This document shows, piece after piece, positions 35,301 to 46,082 of a stretch of DNA of 64,000 bases. Each line of letters begins with the position of its first letter. The first letter of the stretch is position 1. A program made the translations under genes and the position numbers. This DNA is from Symbiodinium natans (Eukaryota; Sar; Dinophyceae; Suessiales; Symbiodiniaceae). The stretch lies in NCBI GenBank assembly GCA_905221605.1, contig CAJNDS010000641.1:1-64000 (forward strand), in the 5' to 3' direction. The notes beneath the pieces are model-generated. The model worked only from the letters and a program-made list of their open reading frames with translations, did no database searches and had not been told where the DNA came from.

Positions 35301-36810
35301 TGATTTCAGCTTAACCCACATCCATTCTTGGCAGTGCTGCATGTGAAAGATGTGAGGGATTTGTTGCATCGCCCCATGCGCAGGCTGACTGCACCGATAA
35401 CACAATCAATGCTGCCTCTACAGCCTGTTTTCTTGGTTTGGCACATTTTGGCACCCTTACACAGCTTCGCTACCAGGTCTTGGCGCAGTTCCTACCACCA
35501 GAGATGCACAAGCTCTACCCCTCCCCCGCCTCACCACAGTCTTCGGCATCATCGCCACCGTCTTTTTGGAAGCTTGGAGATGACTTCCTGTGGTCAGGCT
35601 TTGCTTCAACACCGTATACAGGGCTTCGGGGTGTGAGAAGGACAGGAAGGAATGATTGCCGCAGGATGTTCAACGATCGATTTTTGGACAATCAAAGCGA
35701 CATGCTGGTTGGCGTTTTCGTACTACAATCTCCTGGCCCTCGCCCAGCGGCAACAGCTGAAAGTTTCTCGGAAGTCCCGGTGACACAGCTGCTGCTTATG
35801 GAACAACTATTGAAGTCCACCTAAGCACCATTGCCAAGCTGCCTGCGCTCAGAGACAAGTCTAGGAATGCTCTGGCTTCGCAAGGGGTTTCTCCAGGCCT
35901 TTTGTGCACAGCTTGAACCATCACCAGGATCTCATGTGGATGTTCAGGGTCAGAGGCCTGACAGGCGCACGCAAACCCAACAAGTACAGGAAAAGGAGTG
36001 ATCCCGAACTAGCCAAGAATGGTGAAAATACAGCGGCGGCCACCCTCCGGGCAGCGAAGCTGTGAAAAGCCACCAACAACGAACACCATGCCGTTGAGTC
36101 ATGCACTCTGTCTGCTTGAAGCATCATCACGAATCTGGCTTCCTAGAGCCCCGTGCCTTGGCATGTCCCTTCATCCAGCAGCTTCAGCCTGCGCTGCCCA
36201 AGCCACACGAAGGCAAGAGCTACTTCCGCTACTTCCCCACTGGAAACCGCGTAAATCGTAACGTGAAGTGCCCGCTCATGGCACCATCCATCTGCGCTTC
36301 AGCTCAGTACTTTTTCTCTCTTTCGCGTGCCGTGACGCAGTCATGCTGTTCATATGAATTCCTAACACTACTCAACGGCATAAAGCAACCTGAATGGACA
36401 GGCGGCCCCATTATTTCCATGGCTCCTCCTGGTGGCCACGTCTACCGCGAAGTGCGGAGCGAGCCGAAGGGACGAAACAAAGGTCCCGCGCGTCTTGAGA
36501 TTGGATGGTATGGGATGTGTTAGTCTGATTCAAGATGAACTGTCAGGGATGGCTGGAGCTGGTGGTTTTCTTGCGCTCACGATTCGGAGGCGCCTCAGCT
36601 GCCAAGCCGGTGTGAAGATACACGCGTGAATCTACGTGACTTTGGGCCATGCCGAGCTGCGTGTCTGTGCAGACCGCGGGCGGAACGAGAGTGCGCTCGA
36701 CTCGACCTCTTCAAGCGCAGCACGGCGAGGCCTCCACGATCCCCAGCTTCTTTCAACCAGCTCTTGGACAGCTTGTAAAATGGCTTTGAAAAATTTGTCG
36801 TTTAGAGCTT
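32270..36810 (+). repeat. 4.8-kb tandem unit, copy 1 (divergent)
   Basis: This is the first of three direct copies. The sequence from GAAACCAGGTC at 32,308 recurs at 37,108 and again at 41,961, giving periods of 4,800 and 4,853 bases. Copy 1 differs from copy 2 by many substitutions and by indels of up to several hundred bases. The most visible is around 34,020-34,060, where copies 2 and 3 carry extra sequence. Similarity runs through the whole unit. No reverse transcriptase, integrase, transposase motif or terminal repeat was recognised, so a segmental duplication is the simpler reading. Confidence 0.85.
33920..34840 (-). CDS. exon-like segments of an unidentified gene, tandem copy 1
   Basis: Several minus-strand segments read as ordinary protein and are kept in copies 2 and 3. 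They are: 34,627-34,839 (RLSRRVLLNRLLKLATATPW); 34,455-34,664 (SVPDKLENFLRSFTSTGTW); 34,164-34,421 (KLAEIEISKVKDRSFGAKRF, then a Gly/Pro-rich part); 34,090-34,160 (LGALPSKVLEAFWFPPAYKK); and 33,925-34,010 (a helix containing LDKRALGLQLLLKATKAVQ). Successive segments are in different frames, so introns must separate them. Substitutions between copies within them are largely conservative (for example L to I). No family was recognised. Plus-strand frames overlap the same DNA, so the strand choice is an inference from residue composition. Confidence 0.4.
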
Positions 36811-39800
36811 GGCGTGTTTAGGGTTTAGGGCTTCGGGTTTAGTGCTGCGCCACGTGCGTGCGCACGCACATACAGCAGAAGGACATGTGCACGCTCACTG
36901 TACATCTGCAACGTGATATGCATCGAAAGACGAAGACCCAAGGATGCCTTCTGCTGACTGTCAGCAACCCAGGTTGTACAAAGCCGACGGTACTTGGTTT
37001 CGATGATGTTGCGAACTTGCCAAGTCCAAGTGCGTGAAACGGGCGAAACCCCAAAAAGGTATGTGTGTGAGCATCTATCAACGTTTACAAGCATCTTTGA
37101 ACATCTAGAAACCAGGTCTTAAGTTCCGGTCAGGCCTCGCAGAGGCCACTGATGTGCCAAGCCCACCTGCCAAGTCAAGCTGGAACAGAGGTTGGCTGGT
37201 TTAGCCCCACAAAACCATTGGAGGGGGCTTGTAAGCTGTAGCCCCAGAACTAGTCGGCCAGCGGGCACCAGGCTTCAAGCTCCGTGTGGCATTTCGGACG
37301 CTTGGACTTCGAACATATTGAGGGTGAAGAGCTTGGGAGTGCCAAGGGTTGAAGTATAACGAACCGAGGGGAACCGCAACGCTACTAGTACCTGCCAGCC
37401 GTGCACGGTCCATCTCGAGTTCGGCGTGACCATTTCGAAACAGGCCCAACACCAATGCCCCTGCTGACCCCTGCCCTATCCGGCGACCGCGCCTGCATAC
37501 CGGCACCCAACGCTCAGGAAACCTTTCCGCAGTCCGGGAGGCAGCACCCTCAACATGGCCTGAGACTGCTGAAGCCCAGACTTGGAGTTTAGCTTTCGGG
37601 TTCAGGATTTGGTTTTAGGGGGTGGTGGAGTTTCAGGGCTCAAGCAACGGGGTATGCTTCAATGCCCCAGATTCAAAATTTCCCAACTGAGAGGAAGCTC
37701 TCTGCGAGGGGCCTGCCATGCCCGCGCCACGGCTGAGAAGTTTGGTCTTTTTGCTGTGTCCAGTCGGATTCGCTTCTTGTTTGGATACTGGGCAATCATT
37801 GGCAATTGTGTGCCCTGTCACGATGAAGTTTAGCCAATGGGCTGTCCTGTCAATTTCCACAATCGCGAGGTGACAACTCTTTCCCCTGCGCCAATGCTAC
37901 GTCTTGCATGTTCGAGCAAAGCGGGCTACACCAACCCAAACTTGATGGGAGGCTTTGCAAACGTGGCTACTCACACGAAGACTCCCCTCGTGCCACCAAC
38001 GCCCGCTACAGAGACAGACTAACATTGCCGTAAAGCAAAACCCTGGCAAGACAAACCTTCAAAAGACTGACAAGTCTGCACAGAGGACGCATGCCAAAAG
38101 GCTGCCGAGTCTTTGCGGTCCGACCGAACAGTCACTTGGAAACGAGTATCGTGACTCAGCGCCATTCGTGTTGAACGAGCCCGTCACGTCGATCACGAGT
38201 GATTGCCAACGCCGCCCTGACGATCAGGACAAGCTTGCCTCCTCCCGAGTGCTGCCTGCAGCGGTTAGGAGGCTGTTCCTCCCCACCCCGCTCTCATATT
38301 ACGTGCTGCTCTCCGCACGCTCAGACCCTTCGGAGATGTCTGTCTCCAACTCCTTGGCAAGCCGCACTGATTGCCCACTAGAAACCTTCCCAAACTTGAC
38401 ATGGTCACTGCAAAGCGTTCATGCCTGCCTCCACTGGCAGTCCGCATAGCTCTTGGTAGACCTCAGAAAGGCAACACCAAAGCACGGAAAGGAAAGGATG
38501 GGGCTCTGCACAGCTTTAGTGGCTTTGAGGATAAGCTGCAGCCCAAGGGCTCGCTTGTCCAACGCGGTGAACTCAGAAGGATCGATTGCCTCCAGAGAGT
38601 TTCTGCTCAGGTCATGCCGATGAGATGAGGCACCCGCGTGTTGGAAGCAAGCCGTATATCAAGTGCCATTTCAAGCCCTCCGAGACACGCCAGTTCGCAC
38701 AACACAAGAAAACAAGACTCCTTCTTCGACGCAAGGGGGCACACAACCCTGGTCCCGAAACCGTGTTTCATCAGATCGCAGTTCCCGAACATGCTTTCGG
38801 GATGGGTGCAGGTGGGTGTTCTTGCCAACTGGCATGCTGCATTGCTGGCTTGCTGGTGCAAATATGAAGCTTGCAATTTGCAACGTTCTCTCTGGCTTCC
38901 GCCATTTTCTACCCGTGCGAGAGAAGCCTTCTTGTACGCAGGGGGGAACCAGAACGCCTCCAGAACCTTGGAGGGCAGCGCTCCCAATCATTTATTGTCG
39001 ACAGACAAGTGCCGTGTGCAACAATTAGAGAGCACTTTCGTAGGGACGCCACCGTATCCCAGCAGTCCAGCACCACGATGCAAAAGGCCGCTGGGGCCTC
39101 GGTCAATCGGTCCATGTTTAGTGCCACCACCAGGGAAACTGGATCCTGGGGTGCCAGCGTACTCAAACATGGCTAGTCGGAATCGCTTTGCTCCGAAACT
39201 CCGATCCTTCACCTTACTTATCTCTATTTCAGCCAGCTTGAGCAATGAAACGCCATTGAGCAGGAAGTTGGTTCAGGCTCACCTTGGCAAAAAAACCGCG
39301 ACGCATCCGCACAAAAAGTGTTTACGCGCCATACGCCATCGTGCGACGGAGCAAGTGCAAGCTCCACATGCCAAACCTGCGACTCAACCGGTCGGCTGCT
39401 TGCCCAGGTCCCTGTGCTGGTGAAGCTTCGGAGAAAGTTTTCTAGCTTGTCAGGCACTGAGGGGGGGTCGCGACCTGGCAAGTGCAAACTTAAAAATCTC
39501 AGGCCAAGGTGTGGCCGTAGCAAGCTTCAACAGGCGATTCAGCAGAACGCGTCGACTCAGGCGCGTGGTGGTTTCTAACCATTCTGACCTGCCAGCTCTA
39601 GGCTTTGTCACAACTCGGGCCAGACGGGTGTTGAGGGGTGTTGATTGTGCAATCATTGGCAATCATCCAGTCCAGCCAACTAGTCCTTTAGCTTCAGCAT
39701 GTACAAGCATTGCTACAGCAACTTAGGGCCATCCAAGCAATCTGTGCTCTAGTGACGAATCGCTGGAATGCTCGTCTGATCTCCTTCGAAGCCCCGAAAC

Positions 39801-41663
39801 CCCAGAAGCCCAAAAACTCATCAACAAACTGCAGCCTCAAGCCCTGGACGTCTCCCGGCGAAGCCTGCCGCGGGGTCCTCGCTTGCAGATGCGTCTCCAT
39901 CCATCTGGAGGGTTGGAGATTCGGTGATATTCGGCGCAGCTTTATCCTGACCCTCGGCGAGGAAATCCATGCATTCCCGCTCCACAGAATAAAAACAATC
40001 TGTGCGGCATCCCGAACGAAGGGCTTAGGCCTAGGGGCTTCTGGGACTTGTGAATCCGACAGACTGAGCAGAACGCACGTGGCTCCAAGGCAGACTGGTC
40101 CTTTTGAAACAGCACGCTTCTGGTGCCGCAGGCCTTGGCACAAAAGCTCTATGAGACCCTGATTTCAGCTTAACCCACATCCATTCTCGGCAGTGCTGCA
40201 TGTGAAAGATGTGAGGGATTTGTTGCATCGCCCCATGCGCAGGCTGACTGCACCGATAACACAATCAATGCTGCCTCTATAGCCTGTTTCTTGGTTTGGC
40301 ACATTTTGGCACCCTTACACAGCTTCGCTACCAGGTCTTGGCGGAGTTCCTACCACCAGAGATGCACAAGCTCTACCCCTCCCCTCCTCACCACAGTCTT
40401 CGGCATCATCGCCACCGTCTTTTTGGAAGCTTGGAGATGACTTCCTGTGGTCAGGCTTTGCTTCAACACCGTACACAGGGCTTCGGGGTGTGAGAAGGAC
40501 AGGAAGGAATGATTGCCGGACAATCAAAGCGACATGCTGGTTGGCGTTTTCATACTACAATCTCCTGGCCCTCGCCCAGCGGCAACAGCTGAAAGTTTCT
40601 CGGAAGTCCCGGTGACACGGCTGCTGCTTATGGAACAACTATTGAAGTCCACCTAAGCACCATTGCCAAGCTGCCTGCGCTCAGAGACAAGTCTAGGAAT
40701 GCTCTGGCTTCGCAAGGGGTTTCTCCAGGCCTTTTGTGCACAGCTTGAACCATCACCAGGATCTCATGTGGATGTTCAGGGTCAGAGGCCTGACAGGCGC
40801 ACGCCAAACCCAACAAGTACAGGAAAAGGAGTGATCCCGAACTCGCCAAGAATGGTGAAAATACAGCGGCGGCCACCCTCCGGGCAGCGAAGCTGTGAAA
40901 AGCCACCAACAACGAACACCATGCCGTTGAGTCATGCACTCTGTCTGCTTGAAGCATCATCACGAATCTGGCTTCCTAGAGCCCCGTGCCTTGGCATGTC
41001 CCTTCATCCAGCAGCTTCAGCCTGCGCTGCCCAAGCCACACGAAGGCAAGAGCTACTTCCGCTACTTCCCCACTGGAAACCGCGTAAATCGTAACGTGAA
41101 GTGCCCGCTCATGGCACCATCCATCTGCGCTTCAGCTCAGTACTTCTTTCGCGTGCCGTGACGCAGTCATGCTGTTCATATGAATTCCTAACACTACTCA
41201 ACGGCATAAAGCAACCTGAATGGACAGGCGGCCCCATTATTTCCTTGCATCTTCACCTGTCCTCAGCCTGGATGGCTCCTCCTGGTGGCCACGTCTACCG
41301 CGAAGTGCGGAGCGAGCCGAAGGGACGAAACAAAGGTCCCGCGCGTCTTGAGATTGGATGGTATGGGATGTGTTAGTCTGATTCAAGATGAACTGTCAGG
41401 GATGGCTGGAGCTGGTGGTTTTCTTGCGCTCACGATTCGGAGGCGCCTCAACTGCCAAGCCGGTGTGAAGATACACGCGTGAATCTACGTGACTTTGGGC
41501 CATGCCGAGCTGCGTGTCTGTGCAGACCGCGGGCGGAACGAGAGTGCGCTCGACTCGACCTCTTCAAGCGCAGCACGGCGAGGCCTCCACGATCCCCAGC
41601 TTCTTTCAACCAGCTCTTGGACAGCTTGTAAAATGGCTTTGAAAAATTTGTCGTTTAGAGCTT
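36811..41663 (+). repeat. 4.85-kb tandem unit, copy 2
   Basis: Full-length unit of 4,853 bases, taken from the short TTTAGGG tract at 36,815 to the same tract at 41,668. Over the part shared with copy 3 I found only about ten differences in 2.6 kb, so the duplication is recent or the copies are being homogenised. Confidence 0.92.
38510..39662 (-). CDS. exon-like segments of an unidentified gene, tandem copy 2
   Basis: The same minus-strand segments as in copy 1 recur here: 39,450-39,662, 39,224-39,523, 38,988-39,245, about 38,915-38,987 and 38,510-38,600. Compared with copy 1, the segment with LDKRALGLQL has a conservative change. Copy 2 also has about 250 extra bases (38,625-38,880), absent from copy 1, between two of the segments, which would lie in an intron. 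A run of A at 39,290 has lost one base and a neighbouring TG relative to copies 1 and 3. No family was recognised. Confidence 0.4.
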
Positions 41664-44313
41664 GGCGTGTTTAGGGTTTAGGGCTTCGGGTTTAGTGCTG
41701 CGCCACGTGCGTGCGCACGCACATACAGCAGAAGGACATGTGCACGCTCACTGTACATCTGCAACGTGATATGCATCGAAAGACGAAGACCCAAGGATGC
41801 CTTCTGCTGACTGTCAGCAACCCAGGTTGTACAAAGCCGACGGTACTTGGTTTCGATGATGTTGCGAACTTGCCAAGTCCAAGTGCGTGAAACGGGCGAA
41901 ACCCCAAAAAGGTATGTGTGTGAGCATCTATCAACGTTTACAAGCATCTTTGAACATCTAGAAACCAGGTCTTAAGTTCCGGTCAGGCCTCGCAGAGGCC
42001 ACTGATGTGCCAAGCCCACCTGCCAAGTCAAGCTGGAACAGAGGTTGGCTGGTTTAGCCCCACAAAACCATTGGAGGGGGCTTGTAAGCTGTAGCCCCAG
42101 AACTAGTCGGCCAGCGGGCACCAGGCTTCAAGCTCCGTGTGGCATTTCGGACGCTTGGACTTCGAACATATTGAGGGTGAAGAGCTTGGGAGTGCCAAGG
42201 GTTGAAGTATAACGAACCGAGGGGAACCGCAACGCTACTAGTACCTGCCAGCCGTGCACGGTCCATCTCGAGTTCGGCGTGACCATTTCGAAACAGGCCC
42301 AACACCAATGCCCCTGCTGACCCCTGCCCTATCCGGCGACCGCGCCTGCATACCGGCACCCAACGCTCAGGAGACCTTTCCGCAGTCCGGGAGGCAGCAC
42401 CCTCAACATGGCCTGAGACTGCTGAAGCCCAGACTTGGAGTTTAGCTTTCGGGTTCAGGATTTGGTTTTAGGGGGTGGTGGCGTTTCAGGGCTCAAGCAA
42501 CGGGGTATGCTTCAATGCCCCAGATTCAAAATTTCCCAACTGAGAGGAAGCTCTCTGCGAGGGGCCTGCCATGCCCGCGCCACGGCTGAGAAGTTTGGTC
42601 TTTTTGCTGTGTCCAGTCGGATTCGCTTCTTGTTTGGATACTGGGCAATCATTGGCAACTGTGTGCCCTGTCACGATGAAGTTTAGCCAATGGGCTGTCC
42701 TGTCAATTTCCACAATCGCGAGGTGACAACTCTTTCCCCTGCGCCAATGCTACGTCTTGCATGTTCGAGCAAAGCGGGCTACACCAACCCAAACTTGATG
42801 GGAGGCTTTGCAAACGTGGCTACTCACACGAAGACTCCCCTCGTGCCACCAACGCCCGCTACAGAGACAGACTGTGAGTAACATTGCCGTAAAGCAAAAC
42901 CCTGGCAAGACAAACCTTCAAAAGACTGACAAGTCTGCACAGAGGACGCATGCCAAAATGCTGCCGAATCTTTGCGGTCCGACCGAACAGTCACTTGGAA
43001 ACGAGTATCGTGACTCAGCGCCATTCGTGTTGAACGAGCCCGTCACGTCGATCACGAGTGATTGCCAACGCCGCCCTGACGATCAGGACAAGCTTGCCTC
43101 CTCCCGAGTGCTGCCTGCAGCGGTTAGGAGGCTGTTCCTCCCCACCCCGCTCTCATATTACGTGCTGCTCTCCGCACGCTCAGACCCTTCGGAGATGTCT
43201 GTCTCCAACTCCTTGGCAAGCCGCACTGATTGCCCACTAGAAACCTTCCCAAACTTGACATGGTCACTGCAAAGCGTTCATGCCTGCCTCCACTGGCAGT
43301 CCGCATAGCTCTTGGTAGACCTCAGAAAGGCAACACCAAAGCACGGAAAGGAAAGGATGGGGCTCTGCACAGCTTTAGTGGCTTTGAGGATAAGCTGCAG
43401 CCCAAGGGCTCGCTTGTCCAACGCGGTGAACTCAGAAGGATCGATTGCCTCCAGAGAGTTTCTGCTCAGGTCATGCCGATGAGATGAGGCACCCGCGTGT
43501 TGGAAGCAAGCCGTATATCAAGTGCCATTTCAAGCCCTCCGAGACACGCCAGTTCGCACAACACAAGAAAACAAGACTCCTTCTTCGACGCAAGGGGGCA
43601 CACAACCCTGGTCCCGAAACCGTGTTTCATCAGATCGCAGTTCCCGAACATGCTTTCGGGATGGGTGCAGGTGGGTGTTCTTGCCAACTGGCATGCTGCA
43701 TTGCTGGCTTGCTGGTGCAAATATGAAGCTTGCAATTTGCAACGTTCTCTCTGGCTTCCGCCATTTTCTACCCGTGCGAGAGAAGCCTTCTTGTACGCAG
43801 GGGGGAACCAGAACGCCTCCAGAACCTTGGAGGGCAGCGCTCCCAATCATTTATTGTCGACAGACAAGTGCCGTGTGCAACAATTAGAGAGCACTTTCGT
43901 AGGGACGCCACCGTATCCCAGCAGTCCAGCACCACGATGCAAAAGGCCGCTGGGGCCTCGGTCAATCGGTCCATGTTTAGTGCCACCACCAGGGAAACTG
44001 GATCCTGGGGTGCCAGCGTACTCAAACATGGCTAGTCGAAATCGCTTTGCTCCGAAACTCCGATCCTTCACCTTACTTATCTCTATTTCAGCCAGCTTGA
44101 GCAATGAAACGCCATTGAGCAGGAAGTTGGTTCAGGCTCACCTTGGCAAAAAATGCCGCGACGCATCCGCACAAAAAGTGTTTACGCGCCATACGCCATC
44201 GTGCGACGTAGCAAGTGCAAGCTCCACATGCCAAACCTGCGCAGCTTGTCAAGCACTGAGGGGGGGTCGCGACCTGGCAAGTGCAAACTTAAAAATCTCA
44301 GGCGAAGGTGGGG
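41664..44313 (+). repeat. 4.85-kb tandem unit, copy 3, truncated
   Basis: Nearly identical to copy 2 from its start. It loses about 70 bases near 44,241 and then diverges completely just after 44,313, so roughly the last 2.2 kb of the unit are missing. The break lies about 190 bases before a GA-rich microsatellite. Confidence 0.9.
43370..44250 (-). pseudogene. exon-like segments of an unidentified gene, tandem copy 3, 5' part lost
   Basis: It carries the downstream minus-strand segments (43,847-44,104, about 43,775-43,846 and 43,370-43,450). The upstream segment seen at 39,224-39,523 in copy 2 is cut by the 70-base deletion, and the segment at 39,450-39,662 is missing because the unit ends. 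If the gene is read on the minus strand, this copy lacks its 5' exons. Confidence 0.35.
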
Positions 44314-44510
44314 CTTTAGCGAGTTTGCGGTGCACCTCTTATAGCTCTCAACATGAATGCGTCTGGCATCAACAAATGCTTTCTCGTTCCTCGCTGTTCA
44401 GGGCCAACTGATAGGGGTTCTGATTTCCGGCCATCTCAACCGGGCCAGAGCCGCACAGCCAGAACATACAGACTCTGCAGTTCAAAGCTCAACGCGCATG
44501 CCAGAAAAAG

Positions 44511-44525
44511 AGAGAGAGAGAGAGA

Positions 44526-44570
<45 letters not shown>
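44511..44570 (+). repeat. (GA)n microsatellite
   Basis: A run of GA dinucleotides interrupted by GAAA at two or three places, about 60 bases long. Glu-Arg or Ser-Leu open frames across it are translations of the repeat. Confidence 0.95.
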
Positions 44571-44782
44571 AGCGAGAGACTGAAAGAGAAGACAGCACAG
44601 TCGGAAGATGCGAAAGAAGCTTGGTAGACAGTCAGATGCACTTCCAATGCTTTTCTCAATTGAATTTGCAATCAACCTGGTCCTCGGTTCCTAGAAGATA
44701 AAGCGTCTGGCCCAGCAGAAAACTCAAGACGCCGTCTCCTGCTCAGAGAACTCGCTCAGCGTTCTCTTCCGCATACGATCTC

Positions 44783-45742
44783 CTAAAGGTCATTGCTGGG
44801 ATTTTCCTTGCGCGCCTTCTCCACTCGAACATCTTCCACAATTGCTCGCGCTGGATGGAGTAATGCCGCCGTTGGGCCTTGCTTGGGGAGCGCCTCCTCC
44901 TTGATCACCCCATCCGCAGTCACGGACTTAATCCAAACACCCGGAATGCCCTGGCCAGGTTGATTGGTACCGTCTGGCATTACAGAGCCTGGCTTGTCTG
45001 GTAGCATGAGAACTTGGTATTCCGCATCACACAGCACGAGGGCGGCAAAATGGTCGATGGCTAAGCCTGTCTCTCCCGGATGGCGTCGCAACATCTCGGC
45101 AAAATCGGTGGAACGGAGAACACCGTTACTCTGAACGCGGTCGTGATGTGGACAGAGGAGTCCGGGCAAAAAGCCGAGGCCAGTAACACGAATATACTCC
45201 CACTCCCGCCTCTCGCCAGCCGCCGAAGCCTCACCTGGAGCCTTCGCTGCTGCGGCCCCCTTTCCCGCCAGCATGATGTCCCGATACCAATCGGGATCCA
45301 TGCTGTCCGAGTGCAAGGCGTCAAACCAGCAACCGGCTCCGGCCGAGCCGCCACAGAGCACCGCCCCACGGGCCATGGCCCGCCGGAGTGGCTCCACCAT
45401 CGCAGCCTTGTGCCAGCGGTCCACCGCAAACAAAGTGTTCCCGCCTGACACGAGGATGATATCTGCACTGTTCATGGCTTCGTCGACTGCAGATGGCGCT
45501 GGTGTGCGGCAAGCCACATCTAAGGTGTTGACGACCACACCGCGATCTGCAAACCCCCCTGTCTGCTTCTGCCTAAATGAGGCTATGTCATATGTCGCCG
45601 TGCCCAAGTAGAGAAGCCTTACCTCGGAAGGCTGTTTCTTCGTCAGCTGCAACACGGCATTGACCACAGGTGCCTCGCCCATCATTTGCGCACCAGCTCC
45701 AGCCAACACTGCACGAATGCATGGTGGGCCGGCTGCCGCCAT
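44783..45742 (-). CDS. peptidase E-like protein (S51 family, cyanophycinase-type fold)
   Basis: An intronless frame of 319 residues with an ATG start. It has the class I glutamine amidotransferase-like fold of the S51 serine peptidases. Visible landmarks are a GGNTLF motif at residues 100-105, the nucleophile elbow CGGSAGAGCWF with the probable catalytic Ser at 133, and a downstream CPHHD segment (197-201) holding the probable catalytic His. The segment GLAIDHFAALVLCD (226-239) also fits the family. Family members cleave Asp-X dipeptides (peptidase E) or cyanophycin; which substrate applies here cannot be told. An Ala-rich insertion lies at residues 160-177. At 319 residues it is longer than bacterial peptidase E (about 230). 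No signal peptide is seen, so a cytosolic location is inferred. The lack of introns could reflect transfer or retroposition. Confidence 0.85.
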   Translation of the reverse strand: MAAAGPPCIRAVLAGAGAQMMGEAPVVNAVLQLTKKQPSEVRLLYLGTATYDIASFRQKQTGGFADRGVVVNTLDVACRTPAPSAVDEAMNSADIILVSGGNTLFAVDRWHKAAMVEPLRRAMARGAVLCGGSAGAGCWFDALHSDSMDPDWYRDIMLAGKGAAAAKAPGEASAAGERREWEYIRVTGLGFLPGLLCPHHDRVQSNGVLRSTDFAEMLRRHPGETGLAIDHFAALVLCDAEYQVLMLPDKPGSVMPDGTNQPGQGIPGVWIKSVTADGVIKEEALPKQGPTAALLHPARAIVEDVRVEKARKENPSNDL

Positions 45743-45885
45743 CTTGGCTTTTGCAACGGCTGGGACCTAGAAGTCACGTGTGCTGCGAGGGACATGCCCG
45801 TGGTCTTCTGTGTGGCTACGAGAGGAGGGATGCATCGACATGCTTGTGATGCTACTTTTATGCCAAGAGCTGCTACGCCGCTACG

Positions 45886-46002
45886 CCATGCTCAATAGAC
45901 GTGCTTGCATCAAGCCAAACTTGATGGTAGGCTTTGCAAACATGGCTCTTCGCACACCGAATCCACTCGTGTCACCAATGCCACCTACAGGAACAGGGCT
46001 CC
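45886..46002 (+). repeat. detached fragment of the 4.85-kb unit
   Basis: About 115 bases resemble 33,186-33,295 of copy 1 and 42,757-42,870 of copy 3. Shared features include AAACTTGATGG, GGCTTTGCAAACATGGCT, CTCGTGTCACCAA and a final CTACAG. Identity is roughly three quarters to four fifths by eye. The fragment lies alone 140 bases beyond the start of the peptidase gene, outside the tandem array and in the same orientation. Confidence 0.7.
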
Positions 46003-46082
46003 CATCCAGTTCTTTTCGTGATCGGTGGCTGCGGCAAAGGGTGACTTTGTTTCCATCAAAGAACAAACAGCTGCTACAGCAG

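Noticed and set aside
32270-44313. The 4.85-kb units as a retrotransposon array
   Set aside because: No reverse transcriptase, integrase, protease or transposase motif and no terminal repeats were found. Direct segmental duplication explains the data.
43497-44411. 304-codon plus-strand open frame in copy 3 of the tandem unit
   Set aside because: Its end depends on the 70-base deletion and on unrelated sequence beyond the unit. The corresponding frame ends earlier in copy 2, and the minus strand looks more protein-like over the same bases. It cannot be fully excluded.
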